The translations under genes were made by a program, and so were the position numbers. The notes under the pieces were generated by a model. It searched no databases and was not told the origin of the DNA. It saw only the letters and a list, made by a program, of their open reading frames with translations. Source: AP-16 sp046727735 (GTDB lineage Bacteria; Pseudomonadota; Alphaproteobacteria; Rhizobiales; Xanthobacteraceae). From it: a stretch of 64,000 nucleotides of DNA. This document shows, piece after piece, positions 15,890 to 24,813 of this stretch. The stretch lies in contig JBKPDF010000040.1 in assembly GCA_046727735.1 (NCBI GenBank), positions 1-64,000 on the forward strand, in the 5' to 3' direction. How positions within the stretch are numbered: position 1 is the stretch's first letter; each line of letters begins with the position of its first letter.

Positions 15890-17638
15890 ATGAAAATTTC
15901 CCCAATCCCCAAGACCGCGCCGTTCGCCGAGGACGAGATCGACATCCTCAATCGGGTCGTCGGACCGGCGAGCCCAACCCAACGGGCCTGGCTCGCGGGC
16001 TTTTTGGCCGGGTTCGATGCCGCTCACGCAGCCCCGCAACCCGCCGCCCCGCCCCAGGCCGTCGAGCCGCTGACCATCCTCTACGCGACCGAATCGGGCA
16101 ACGCCGAACGGCTCGCGTCCGACATGGCGAAATCGGCCCGCAAGCTCGGCTTCAAGCCTCTTCTCCTCGACATGGCCGACCTCGAGCTCGCGAGCCTCGC
16201 AAAGGTCCGCCGCCTCGTGGTGATTGCCTCCACGTGGGGCGAGGGCGAGCCGCCCGCGCGCGCCGTCCACCCCTATGCGGAGCTGATGAGCGATGAGGCG
16301 CCGCGGCTCGACGGCGTCGAATTCTCGGTACTGGCGCTCGGCGACAGCGCCTACGCGGAATTCTGCGCCATCGGCAAGGCGATCGATGCGCGGCTTGCGG
16401 CGCTCGGCGCCAAGCGGGTCGCGGAGCGGATCGATTGCGACATCGATTTCGCCGAGCCTGCCGCGCGCTGGATCGAATCGACACTGCGGGCGCTCGGGCC
16501 GCCGGTCTCGGCCGACAGCCGCGGCACGGTGATCGCCGTCGATTTCGCCGCACGGCAGGCGAGCGCGCCCGATCTCGGCATTGTCGAGGCGGAGCTCACG
16601 GAAAAGATCAACCTCAACTCCTCGCATTCCGACAAGCAGACGTTCCACCTCGAGCTCGCGCTGCCGGAGGGCTTCGCCTATCAGCCGGGAGATTCGCTCG
16701 ACATCTTTGCGCACAACGACCCGGCTTATGCGGATGCGCTGCTGCACGCCTCCGGCCTGTCCGGCGACGCCGCGCTGCGTGACAGGCTCATTGGTTCGCG
16801 CGACATCACGACGCTGTCGCTCAAGAGCTGGCAGAATTTCGTCGACGCCACGGGTCATGCGGACGCCAAGGCGCTGCTGGATTCCGGCGCCGCGAGCTCG
16901 TGGATCGCGGGCCGCCAGCTGATCGATCTCGTCGACGCATTCCCGGCCACGCTCTCGCCGGAAATGCTGGAAAAGATCACGCGGCCGCTTGCGCCGCGCG
17001 CCTATTCGGTCGCGTCCTCGCAACGCGAGTTTGCCGGCGAGGCGCATCTGCTCGTCTGCGCGGTGCGCTACGAGAGTCAGGGCCGGCGCCGTGCCGGCGT
17101 GGCTTCGAGCTATGTCGCCGACCGGCTGCGCAAGGCCGAGCCCCTGCGTGTCAAGCTGCGGCCGAACCGGCATTTCGCGCTGCCGGCGCCGGACAAGGAC
17201 ATCATCATGGTCGGGCCGGGGACCGGCATCGCGCCGTTCCGCGCCTTCGTACAGGAACGCCGTGCAACCGCCGCGACAGGACGCAACTGGCTGTTCTTCG
17301 GCGACCGCCGCTTCACCCACGATTTCCTCTATCAGCTCGAATGGCAGGAGGCGCTCGCGGATGGCGCGCTGAGCCGGATCGATCTCGCCTTCTCGCGCGA
17401 TCAGCCCGAAAAGGTCTACGTGCAGCACCGCATGTGGGAGGCGCGGTACGATCTCGTCGATTGGCTCGACAACGGCGCGCATTTCTACGTCTGCGGCGAC
17501 GCCAAGAACATGGCAAAGGACGTGCGGGAAACCCTGGTCCGGGCGTTCGCCGACGTGAAGGCGCTCGCGCCCGACGCCGCCGAAGCCGCGGTGCGCGAGC
17601 TCGAAAAGGGCCGCCGCTACCTTCAGGACGTCTACTGA
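15890..17638 (+). CDS. cysJ: sulfite reductase flavoprotein subunit (NADPH to FMN/FAD)
   Basis: 582 residues. It has a flavodoxin-like FMN domain (T-I-L-Y-A-T-E-S-G-N-A-E near residue 61), an FAD-binding domain (Y-Q-P-G-D-S-L-D and the R-A-Y-S-V-A-S-S flavin motif) and an NADPH-binding domain (V-G-P-G-T-G-I-A-P-F-R), ending Y-L-Q-D-V-Y as CysJ proteins do. It passes electrons from NADPH to the hemoprotein encoded 16 bases downstream, for reduction of sulfite to sulfide in cysteine synthesis. Tight spacing with cysI indicates one operon. Confidence 0.93.
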   Translation: MKISPIPKTAPFAEDEIDILNRVVGPASPTQRAWLAGFLAGFDAAHAAPQPAAPPQAVEPLTILYATESGNAERLASDMAKSARKLGFKPLLLDMADLELASLAKVRRLVVIASTWGEGEPPARAVHPYAELMSDEAPRLDGVEFSVLALGDSAYAEFCAIGKAIDARLAALGAKRVAERIDCDIDFAEPAARWIESTLRALGPPVSADSRGTVIAVDFAARQASAPDLGIVEAELTEKINLNSSHSDKQTFHLELALPEGFAYQPGDSLDIFAHNDPAYADALLHASGLSGDAALRDRLIGSRDITTLSLKSWQNFVDATGHADAKALLDSGAASSWIAGRQLIDLVDAFPATLSPEMLEKITRPLAPRAYSVASSQREFAGEAHLLVCAVRYESQGRRRAGVASSYVADRLRKAEPLRVKLRPNRHFALPAPDKDIIMVGPGTGIAPFRAFVQERRATAATGRNWLFFGDRRFTHDFLYQLEWQEALADGALSRIDLAFSRDQPEKVYVQHRMWEARYDLVDWLDNGAHFYVCGDAKNMAKDVRETLVRAFADVKALAPDAAEAAVRELEKGRRYLQDVY

Positions 17639-17654
17639 AGCCGCGCGGCTTTCG

Positions 17655-19376
17655 ATGAACTCCGTCAAAGAACTCTCGCGCGTCGAGCGCATCAAGGAGG
17701 CGAGCGCGTATCTGCGCGGCACGCTCGGCGAAGGCTTGCGCGAAACAGTCACCGGCGCGATCTCCGATGACGACGCACAGCTCGTGAAATTCCACGGGAT
17801 GTACCTGCAGGACGACCGCGACCTGCGCGGCGAGCGCGCCAAGAAGAAGATGGAGAAGGCGTTCGCCTTCATGATCCGCGTGCGCTTTCCGGGCGGCATC
17901 TGCACGCCGGCGCAATGGCTGACGCTGGCGCGCATCGGGCGCGACTACGGCAACGGCACGGTGCGCATCACCACCCGGCAATCGGTTCAGCTTCACGGCG
18001 TGATCAAGTCGAACCTGAAAACCGCCCTCAAGGCCATCGACGAAACGTTGCTCACCACCATTGCGGCCTGCGGCGATGTCAACCGCAACGTGATGTGCAA
18101 CCCGAATCCCTACCAGTCGCGGGCACATGCCGCGGCGCTCGATGTGGCGCGGGCGATTTCCGCGCATCTCACGCCCCGCACGCCGGCCTATCGCGAGATC
18201 TGGCTCGACGGCGAGCGCATCGCGGGCGGCGCGCCGGATGCGGTCGAGCCGATCTACGGCAAGACGTATCTGCCGCGAAAATTCAAGATCGCGGTCGCGG
18301 TGCCGCCCTCGAACGACGTCGACGTCTATGCCCACGATCTGAGCTTCATCGCCATTCTGGACGCGCGCGGCGGCGTGACCGGCTTCAACGTGATGATCGG
18401 CGGCGGCATGGGCATGACCCATGGGGAACCCGACACTTATCCGCGCACCGGGGATCTCATCGGGTTCTGCCGGACGGAAGACGCGGTCGCGGTCGCCGAA
18501 GCGGTCGTGACCGTGCAGCGCGACTGGGGCGACCGCTCGAACCGCAAGCACGCGCGCGTGAAATATACGGTCGAGGACCGCGGTCTCGGCGCGTTCCGGG
18601 CCGAGGTCGAGCGCCGCATCGGCCGGCCGCTCGATCCGCCGCGCGCCTTTGCGTTCACCTCGACCGGCGACCGCTACGGTTGGACGCGGGGCGAGGATGG
18701 CCGTTCGCATCTCACGGTGTTCATCGAGAACGGCCGGGTTCGGGACGTCGCCGGCGGTGCGCGGCAGCTCGCGGGAATTTCCGGCATCGCCGAAATCCAC
18801 GAGGGCGATTTCCGTTTCACGGCCAACCAGAACCTCATCATCGCCAACGTGGCGCCGGATCGGCGCGACGAGATCGAGCGGTTGGTCGTGGAGCACGGAA
18901 TCGGCCGGATCAGCTCGGGCCTGCGGGGCAACGCGATGGCGTGCGTTGCGCTGCCGACCTGCGGGCTAGCGCTCGCCGAGAGCGAGCGCTATCTGCCGGA
19001 CCTGATCGGCGCGCTCGAAGCGCGGCTCGATGCGCACGGGCTCACCGCGGACGACATCGTCATCCGCATGACCGGCTGCCCCAACGGCTGCGCCCGGCCG
19101 TATCTCGCGGAGATCGCGCTCGTCGGCAAGGGCCCGGGCCGCTACAACCTCTATCTCGGGGCCGCATTCGACGGCTCGCGTATGTCGAAGCTCTTTGCCG
19201 AGGATCTCGATCACGACGCGATCGTCGCGACCCTCGATCCGGTGCTCGCGGCTTATGCGCGCGAGCGGCAGACGGAGGAGCATTTCGGCGATTACGTCAT
19301 CCGTGCCGGCTTCGTCTCGGCCTCCGGCAACGGCAGCGAGTTCCATAGCGACACCGGTGCCAAGCGGCGGGCGTAG
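17655..19376 (+). CDS. cysI: sulfite reductase hemoprotein subunit
   Basis: 573 residues. It contains the duplicated ferredoxin-like siroheme protein fold, with substrate-pocket arginines in R-I-T-T-R-Q-S-V-Q-L-H and the four [4Fe-4S]/siroheme cysteines in C-V-A-L-P-T-C (about residues 430 and 436) and C-P-N-G-C (about 474 and 478). It reduces sulfite to sulfide with six electrons delivered by CysJ. N-V-x-C-N-P after the first repeat marks the assimilatory NADPH-type enzyme. The window has no cysG or cysH, so the rest of the pathway is elsewhere. Confidence 0.95.
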   Translation: MNSVKELSRVERIKEASAYLRGTLGEGLRETVTGAISDDDAQLVKFHGMYLQDDRDLRGERAKKKMEKAFAFMIRVRFPGGICTPAQWLTLARIGRDYGNGTVRITTRQSVQLHGVIKSNLKTALKAIDETLLTTIAACGDVNRNVMCNPNPYQSRAHAAALDVARAISAHLTPRTPAYREIWLDGERIAGGAPDAVEPIYGKTYLPRKFKIAVAVPPSNDVDVYAHDLSFIAILDARGGVTGFNVMIGGGMGMTHGEPDTYPRTGDLIGFCRTEDAVAVAEAVVTVQRDWGDRSNRKHARVKYTVEDRGLGAFRAEVERRIGRPLDPPRAFAFTSTGDRYGWTRGEDGRSHLTVFIENGRVRDVAGGARQLAGISGIAEIHEGDFRFTANQNLIIANVAPDRRDEIERLVVEHGIGRISSGLRGNAMACVALPTCGLALAESERYLPDLIGALEARLDAHGLTADDIVIRMTGCPNGCARPYLAEIALVGKGPGRYNLYLGAAFDGSRMSKLFAEDLDHDAIVATLDPVLAAYARERQTEEHFGDYVIRAGFVSASGNGSEFHSDTGAKRRA

Positions 19377-19499
19377 GCCCCGCTCCGCGGCGGATCGGCT
19401 CCGCGCGTCTGGCCCGCTTTTCAGCACAGCCCGGGAATAAATCCCCTCGGTGCCCGGTCTCCGCGTCCGTCAAGCCGAATTCAGCACGGGAGCGATGCC

Positions 19500-20432
19500 A
19501 TGCGCGAGAGCGACGAGAGAGGTCCGAGCCGCCGTAAGGTCCTGGAATGCATGACCTGGGCGGGCACGGGAGTGCTGTGGACGATTGCGGGCGGGGTGCC
19601 GCGCTCGCTCGGGCTCATCGACGGCGCGCTTGCGGCCGAGTCGGGAGCGCTGACGTTCCTGCAGATCAGCGACAGCCATGTCGGGTTCGACAAGCCCGCC
19701 AATCCCAACGCGATCGGCACGCTCGAACAGGCGATCGGACAGGTCAAGGCGGTGAGCCCCAAGCCTGCCTTCCTGCTCCACACCGGCGACATCACCCATT
19801 TGTCGAAGCCGGCGGAGTTCGACGACGCCGAGCGCATCATCTCGCAGGCCGGCCTCGACGTGCATTACGTGCCGGGCGAGCACGACATTCTCGACGAGGA
19901 GGTAAAACTCTATCGCGACCGCTACGGCAAGAACGCCAAAGGCGCCGGCTGGTACAGTTTCGATGCCGGCGGCGTGCATTTCGTCGGCCTTGTCAACGTC
20001 GTCAATCTCAAGGCCGGTGGCCTCGGCAATCTCGGCGAGGAGCAGCTCAACTGGCTCGCCGATGACCTGAAGGGCAAATCCGCGGAAACGCCGATCGTGG
20101 TGTTCGCCCATATCCCGCTGTGGACCGTGTATCCGCAATGGGGGTGGGGCACCGAGGATTCCGGGCGTGCGCTCGAGCTCATGAAGCGCTTCGGTTCCGT
20201 GACCGTGCTCAACGGCCACATTCACCAGGTGATGCAGAAGGTCGAGGGCAACGTCGCGTTCCATACCGCGATGTCGACGGCGTTCCCGCAGCCCGCTCCC
20301 GGCACCGCGCCCTCGCCCGGCCCCATGAAGGTTGCGGACGACAAGCTGCGCACGCTGCTCGGGACGAGCGACATCCGCTTCGTGCGCGGCCAGCAGCGCC
20401 TCGCGATCATCGACAAGCCGTTACAGAGCTGA
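19500..20432 (+). CDS. exported metallophosphoesterase (calcineurin-like)
   Basis: 310 residues. An N-terminal S-R-R-K-V-L-E followed by a hydrophobic stretch looks like a twin-arginine signal, implying export in folded form. All five metallophosphoesterase motifs are present: D-S-H-V-G-F-D, H-T-G-D-I-T-H, G-E-H-D, F-A-H-I-P-L-W and G-H-I-H-Q, giving a dinuclear metal site in the periplasm. The cupredoxin gene starts 20 bases after its stop, so the two are probably cotranscribed. The substrate is unknown. Confidence 0.88.
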   Translation: MRESDERGPSRRKVLECMTWAGTGVLWTIAGGVPRSLGLIDGALAAESGALTFLQISDSHVGFDKPANPNAIGTLEQAIGQVKAVSPKPAFLLHTGDITHLSKPAEFDDAERIISQAGLDVHYVPGEHDILDEEVKLYRDRYGKNAKGAGWYSFDAGGVHFVGLVNVVNLKAGGLGNLGEEQLNWLADDLKGKSAETPIVVFAHIPLWTVYPQWGWGTEDSGRALELMKRFGSVTVLNGHIHQVMQKVEGNVAFHTAMSTAFPQPAPGTAPSPGPMKVADDKLRTLLGTSDIRFVRGQQRLAIIDKPLQS

Positions 20433-20452
20433 CGGCCGGAGCAGGTGGTGTC

Positions 20453-20815
20453 ATGTCAGTTGAACGCCGTCTTGCGCGGCGCAGATGGCTCTGCGCCGCA
20501 ACCCTGGTCGCCGCGCTCGCGTTCGGCCTCGCCCCGGCGCGCGCCGAGGACGCGTCGGTGACGATCGACAATTTCACCTTTGCGCCCGCGCAGGTCACCG
20601 TGAAGGCGGGCACGACGGTGGTCTGGCGCAACGAGGACGATATCCCGCACACGATTGCGTCCTCGGCGCGGCTGTTCAAATCGAAAGCGCTCGACACCGA
20701 CGACAGCTTTTCCTTCACGTTCAAGGATGCCGGCACCTACGAATATTTCTGCTCGCTGCATCCGCACATGAAGGGCACGATCGTGGTCGAGCCCGCCGAG
20801 CACGCGGCGAAGTGA
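20453..20815 (+). CDS. periplasmic cupredoxin, amicyanin/plastocyanin-like
   Basis: 120 residues with a signal peptide ending near A-R-A (residue 31). The type-1 copper ligands are visible as His66 (I-P-H-T), Cys100, His103 and Met106 in F-C-S-L-H-P-H-M-K-G. The C-x2-H-x2-M spacing is that of amicyanin rather than plastocyanin. It should be a small periplasmic one-electron carrier. It is coupled to the upstream metallophosphoesterase gene. No dehydrogenase partner lies nearby, so its redox partner is unknown. Confidence 0.9.
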   Translation: MSVERRLARRRWLCAATLVAALAFGLAPARAEDASVTIDNFTFAPAQVTVKAGTTVVWRNEDDIPHTIASSARLFKSKALDTDDSFSFTFKDAGTYEYFCSLHPHMKGTIVVEPAEHAAK

Positions 20816-20860
20816 AACATTTGGGGCGGGCGTTGTTTCACTGTGCCGCGTCGAAATCGA

Positions 20861-20976
20861 CTCCCTCGCCCCGAAGGGGAGAGGGATGGGGTGAGGGGGA
20901 ACGGATCAGTAATGCGATTGTGGCCCCTCACTCGGCGTCGCTGCGCGACGCCGACCTCTCCCCGACGGGGAGAGGT
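20861..20976. repeat. family A palindromic repeat, copy 1
   Basis: It has outer hairpins at both ends (CCCTC-G-CCCC-GAA-GGGG and CCTCTCCCC-GAC-GGGGAGAGG). The inner stem GTGAGGGG (20891-20898) pairs with CCCCTCAC (20924-20931) across a 25-base loop. An extra hairpin GGCGTCG-CTGCG-CGACGCC lies before the right end. The right part of the unit encodes the last 16 or so residues and the stop of gshB. Confidence 0.8.
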
Positions 20977-21917
20977 GAAGACCGCATCGCTTCGATCTTG
21001 TCCCAGATCAGCGCCGCGATGTCGGGGCCGCCGAAATTCTTTACTGCGCGGATTCCGGTCGGCGAGGTGACGTTGATCTCGGTCAGGAATCCGTCGATCA
21101 CGTCGATGCCGACGAACAAGAGGCCGCGCGCGCGCAACGCCGGCCCGAGCCGCGCGCAAATCTCGCGCTCGCGCGCATTGAGCTCGGTTGCCTGCGCGGC
21201 GCCGCCGCGCACCATGTTCGAGCGTAGGTCGTCGGGCTGCGGCACGCGGTTGACCGCCCCGGCAAACTCGCCGTCGACGAGGATGATGCGCTTGTCACCC
21301 TGCCGCACCGCCGGCAGATAGCGCTGCACCACCCACGGCTCGCGGAAGGTCGCCGCGAACAGATCGTAGAGCGAGCCGAAGTTCATGTCCTCGCGGGAAA
21401 GCCGGAACACGGCGGCGCCGCCCGCGCCGAACAGCGGCTTCATGACGATGTCGCCGTGCTCCGCGTGGAACCGCTGGATCTCGCTGCGGTCGCGGGTGAT
21501 CAGCGTCGGCGGCATCAGGTCCGCGAACTCGATGACGAACAGCTTTTCGGGCGCGTTGCGCACATGCCCGGGATCGTTGACGACCAGCGTCTTGGGATGG
21601 ATGCGCTCGAGCAGGTGCGTCGAAGCCACATAGGCGAGGTCGAACGGGGGATCCTGGCGCATCAGCACGACGTCGAAGGCTGACAGCTCGACCCGGCGCG
21701 CCTCCCCGAGCTTGTAATGCTCGCCCTCCCGATCGACGACCGAGAGCGGCTGCACCTGCGCGAACAAGGTGCCGTCCCGCAGCGCCAAGCGGTCGGGCGT
21801 GTAGTAGCTGATGCCAAAGCCGCGCGCCTGCGCCTCGAGCAGTAGGGCGAATGTCGAATCCCCGCGGATGTTGATCCGCTCGATCGGATCCATCTGCACC
21901 GCGACGTTCAAAGTCAT
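20928..21917 (-). CDS. gshB: glutathione synthetase
   Basis: 329 residues. It has the GshB N-terminal domain (V-A-V-Q-M-D-P-I-E-R-I-N) and an ATP-grasp domain with F-G-A-G-G-A-A-V-F and the metal-binding E-I-N-V-T-S-P-T-G. It joins gamma-glutamylcysteine and glycine with ATP in the cytosol. The normal C terminus runs to about D-K-I-E-A-M. The following S-P-L-P-V-G-E-R-S-A-S-R-S-D-A-E is encoded by the family A repeat, whose inner stem also supplies the TGA stop. Downstream of yraN and rsmI, the common alphaproteobacterial order. Confidence 0.93.
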   Translation of the reverse strand: MTLNVAVQMDPIERINIRGDSTFALLLEAQARGFGISYYTPDRLALRDGTLFAQVQPLSVVDREGEHYKLGEARRVELSAFDVVLMRQDPPFDLAYVASTHLLERIHPKTLVVNDPGHVRNAPEKLFVIEFADLMPPTLITRDRSEIQRFHAEHGDIVMKPLFGAGGAAVFRLSREDMNFGSLYDLFAATFREPWVVQRYLPAVRQGDKRIILVDGEFAGAVNRVPQPDDLRSNMVRGGAAQATELNAREREICARLGPALRARGLLFVGIDVIDGFLTEINVTSPTGIRAVKNFGGPDIAALIWDKIEAMRSSPLPVGERSASRSDAE

Positions 21918-22032
21918 GCTGGTCGCTCAATCGCCCGCCGGACCGCGGCCTGGGCGCCAAGGCATGTTCATGCGGCAAGCCATTGTCAATCTGGATCGGT
22001 CCGCATGCACCAGAGTCGGCTTTGGCGCATTC

Positions 22033-22449
22033 TCAGGGGGTCGCGTCGAACGCCGCGATGATGTGACGCGGCCAGCGCCGCGGCGTCACCAGCACCGCAT
22101 CGAAGCGGATCTCGCGCGAAGCATCCTCGGGATGACCGGCAAGCCAAGCAGCGGCCGCCGCCAGGATCCGGCGCTGCTGGCGCCCGCTCAGCGCTTCCGC
22201 TGCGGCATCGAGCCCGGCGCGGGCCTTGACCTCGACGAAGACGAGGACCCCGCGGCGCCGGGCAACGATGTCGATCTCCCCCACCGGGCTCTGCCAGCGG
22301 CGCGCCAGGATGCGGTAGCCTTTGAGGAGCAGCAGCACGACCGCGCGGGTTTCGGCCGAAAGCCCGCGGCGCAGCGCCGCCCGCCGCTCCGGATTCGGGC
22401 CGGAGCTTGGCGCACGGGTCGCACCCGGCCGCTCAATCCGCCGGGTCAT
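22033..22449 (-). CDS. yraN: YraN/UPF0102 family protein, predicted endonuclease fold
   Basis: 138 residues from ATG 22449, overlapping the rsmI stop by 17 bases, so it is probably translationally coupled. The UPF0102 core is clear: G-Y-R-I-L-A-R-R-W, then G-E-I-D-I-V-A-R-R and V-F-V-E-V-K-A-R, the E-x-D / E-x-K pattern of Holliday-junction-resolvase-like nucleases. Function is unproven in most species. It is usually found beside rsmI, as here. Confidence 0.88.
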   Translation of the reverse strand: MTRRIERPGATRAPSSGPNPERRAALRRGLSAETRAVVLLLLKGYRILARRWQSPVGEIDIVARRRGVLVFVEVKARAGLDAAAEALSGRQQRRILAAAAAWLAGHPEDASREIRFDAVLVTPRRWPRHIIAAFDATP

Positions 22450-23389
22450 GGTCGGCGCTCTCACGCAGCGCGAGCGCATGGGCATAGAGCTCACGCCGTG
22501 GTCGGCCGGTGAGCGCCGAGACCTCGGCGATGGCATCCTTGACCGAGCCGCGGCCGAGCGCGTCACGCAGTAACGCATCCACCTCGGAAGCCTGCGGGAC
22601 GTCCGCGCTCGGCGGCGCAATCACGAGCGCGATTTCGCCTCGAGTCTCCCCGGCCTGTTCGTAATGTCGGGCAAGCGTCGGCAGATCGCCGCGGCGGACT
22701 TCCTCGTGAAGCTTGGTGAGCTCGCGGCACACCGCCGCCTGGCGCGAGCCGAGACCCGATGCGAGGTCGCGCAGCGCGGAAGCGAGGCGGGGACCGGTTT
22801 CGAAGACCACGAGCGTCGCCGCAATCCCGGCCAGCTCCGCGACCCGCGCGCGCCGTTGCGCGGATTTGGCCGGCAGAAAGCCCTCGAACAGGAAGCGGTG
22901 CGTCGGCAACCCCGCGAGCACCAGCGCGGCCAAGACCGAGGATGCGCCCGGCGCCGTCGTGACGGCATGCCCCGCCGCTTGTGCCGCGCGCACCAGCTTG
23001 AACCCGGGATCGGAGATGAGCGGGGTTCCGGCGTCGGAGATCAGCGCCAATGCCCCGCCCTGCGCGAGCAAGCCCAGAAGCTTCGGCCGGGCCTTCTCTG
23101 CATTGCCATCATGATAAGGCATCAGCCGCCGTTTGATGCCGTAACGGCCGAGGAGCTTGCGGCTCACCCGGGTGTCCTCGCATGCGATGAGATCCGCGGC
23201 GGCGAGAACTTCCAGCGCGCGCAGCGTCACGTCACGCAGATTCCCGATTGGGGTCGCGACGAGGTAGAGGCCGGGGGCAAGCGTCGGCGCCTCGATTTCC
23301 TTGCTCGCGAGCTGGTAAACGCGGGACCGTTCGTCGTTGCCCGCGCCGGCGATCCGGCTCATGACTGTGTTCCCGATGGTTGCGACCAT
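22433..23389 (-). CDS. rsmI: 16S rRNA (cytidine-1402-2'-O)-methyltransferase
   Basis: 318 residues. Tetrapyrrole-methylase-fold landmarks: L-Y-L-V-A-T-P-I-G-N-L, then C-E-D-T-R, then I-S-D-A-G-T-P-L-I-S-D-P-G. It adds the 2'-O-methyl group to C1402 in the ribosomal P site using S-adenosylmethionine. ATG 23362 is an alternative start, nine residues shorter. It is divergent from the LpoA-like lipoprotein gene, a typical arrangement in this group. Confidence 0.93.
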   Translation of the reverse strand: MVATIGNTVMSRIAGAGNDERSRVYQLASKEIEAPTLAPGLYLVATPIGNLRDVTLRALEVLAAADLIACEDTRVSRKLLGRYGIKRRLMPYHDGNAEKARPKLLGLLAQGGALALISDAGTPLISDPGFKLVRAAQAAGHAVTTAPGASSVLAALVLAGLPTHRFLFEGFLPAKSAQRRARVAELAGIAATLVVFETGPRLASALRDLASGLGSRQAAVCRELTKLHEEVRRGDLPTLARHYEQAGETRGEIALVIAPPSADVPQASEVDALLRDALGRGSVKDAIAEVSALTGRPRRELYAHALALRESADHDPAD

Positions 23390-23604
23390 CCGACCATGCG
23401 GCTGAGGTTTGGATCAAGCCGCGCCTGCCGGCCCTCGCACGATCAAATTTGGGCCCGGGCCGAGCGCTTCGGCCGACGGTGACGAGGATTTTGGATGTGC
23501 CGTCGAGCCTCACGCATTGGCGGCAGGGCGCTTTGACTTGCCTGACGTTCGCCCACATTATCCGTTTCGTTCGACGGGCGCCGGCGGTGTGCAGGAGGGC
23601 GGCC

Positions 23605-24810
23605 GTGTCTGGGAGAACGCACGGGGACACGCACCACGCGGACCCGACACGGCGGGCTTGGCTCGTCGTGGCGTTCGCCTTTGCGGCCGTCGTGGCCGGC
23701 TGCTCGGGTTTCCCGGGCAGCAATTTCTGGAGCGGCGCGCCGCCGCCGCCCGCGCAGCCCGGAACCGCGATCGGCAGCGGCCAGGTCAAGGTCGGCCTCA
23801 TCCTGCCGCTGTCGGCGAGCGGCAACGCCGGCCTGGCGGCGGAGTCGATGAAGAACGCCGCGGAATTGGCCCTCTCGGAATTCACCAGTCCAAATCTCCA
23901 GCTTTTGGTCAAGGACGATGCCGGGACCGCGCCGGGTGCCCAGCAAGCGGCGCAACAGGCGATCGGCGAGGGTGCCGAGATCATCTTGGGACCGTTGTTC
24001 GCGCATTCGGTCGGCGCCGCGGCGCAGATCGCAAAGCCGCGGGGTGTGCCGATCATCGCGTTTTCCACCGACGCCAATGTGGCATCGACCGGCGTTTATT
24101 TGTTGAGCTTCCTGCCCGAGTCCGACGTCGACCGGGTGGTCGATTATGCGGTCGGCAACGGCAAGCGCTCGTTTGCGGCGCTTGTTCCGGACAACGCCTA
24201 TGGCAGCGTCGTCGACGCCGAATTTCGCCAGGTCGTGGCGCGAAAGGGCGGACGGGTGGTGGCGCTGGAGCACTATCCGGCCGATCGCCAGCAGATGCAG
24301 GAACCGGTGCGTCGGGTGGCGGAGGCGGCGCGTCAGGCCGATAGCGTGTTCATCCCCGACACGGCCGATGCGGTGAGTCCGCTGGTACAGGGATTGGCAG
24401 CAGCCGGGCTCGACCGCAAGCGTGTGCAGCTCATCGGCACCGGGCTGTGGGACGATCCGAAGATCTTCGCCGACGCTTCGCTGCAAGGCGCCTGGTTCGC
24501 GGCACCCGATCCCGCCGGTTACCGCAGTTTCGCCGGCCGATACCGCGCGAAATTCTCCCACGAACCGGTGCGCACCGCGACGCTGGCTTATGATGCCGTC
24601 TCGCTGGTCGCGGCGCTCGTCAAAACCCAAGGCGCGCAGCGCTTCGCGCCGGAGGTCCTGACCAACGCGTCGGGTTTTTCCGGCGTCGACGGGATCTTTC
24701 GTTTTCGCGCCGACGGCACCAATCAGCGCGGCCTCGCCGTCCTGCGCGTCGCGCCCGCCGGTGCGCAGGTGGTCAGTCCGGCACCGCGGACCTTCAGCGC
24801 CGGCACCTGA
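23605..24810 (+). CDS. LpoA-like lipoprotein, penicillin-binding protein activator
   Basis: 401 residues from GTG 23605, chosen because AGGAGGG lies just upstream and because it places a short basic N terminus before the hydrophobic segment. The lipobox V-V-A-G-C marks lipid attachment. After a Pro-rich linker follows a Peripla_BP_6 domain (V-G-L-I-L-P-L-S-A-S-G ... G-P-L-F-A-H-S-V), the fold used by LpoA to activate penicillin-binding proteins from the outer membrane. Activity in this lineage is inferred from family and from its place opposite rsmI. Its stop lies three bases from that of the convergent MFS gene. Confidence 0.85.
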   Translation: MSGRTHGDTHHADPTRRAWLVVAFAFAAVVAGCSGFPGSNFWSGAPPPPAQPGTAIGSGQVKVGLILPLSASGNAGLAAESMKNAAELALSEFTSPNLQLLVKDDAGTAPGAQQAAQQAIGEGAEIILGPLFAHSVGAAAQIAKPRGVPIIAFSTDANVASTGVYLLSFLPESDVDRVVDYAVGNGKRSFAALVPDNAYGSVVDAEFRQVVARKGGRVVALEHYPADRQQMQEPVRRVAEAARQADSVFIPDTADAVSPLVQGLAAAGLDRKRVQLIGTGLWDDPKIFADASLQGAWFAAPDPAGYRSFAGRYRAKFSHEPVRTATLAYDAVSLVAALVKTQGAQRFAPEVLTNASGFSGVDGIFRFRADGTNQRGLAVLRVAPAGAQVVSPAPRTFSAGT

Positions 24811-24813
24811 CGC

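Noticed and set aside
15818..17935. Minus-strand open frame of about 700 codons opposite cysJ
   Set aside because: Shadow frame; the cysJ flavoprotein motifs are on the plus strand.
23380..23604. Longer N terminus of the LpoA-like lipoprotein from 23380
   Set aside because: It would place about 75 unrelated residues before the signal peptide and overlap the rsmI start; GTG 23605 has a good ribosome-binding site.
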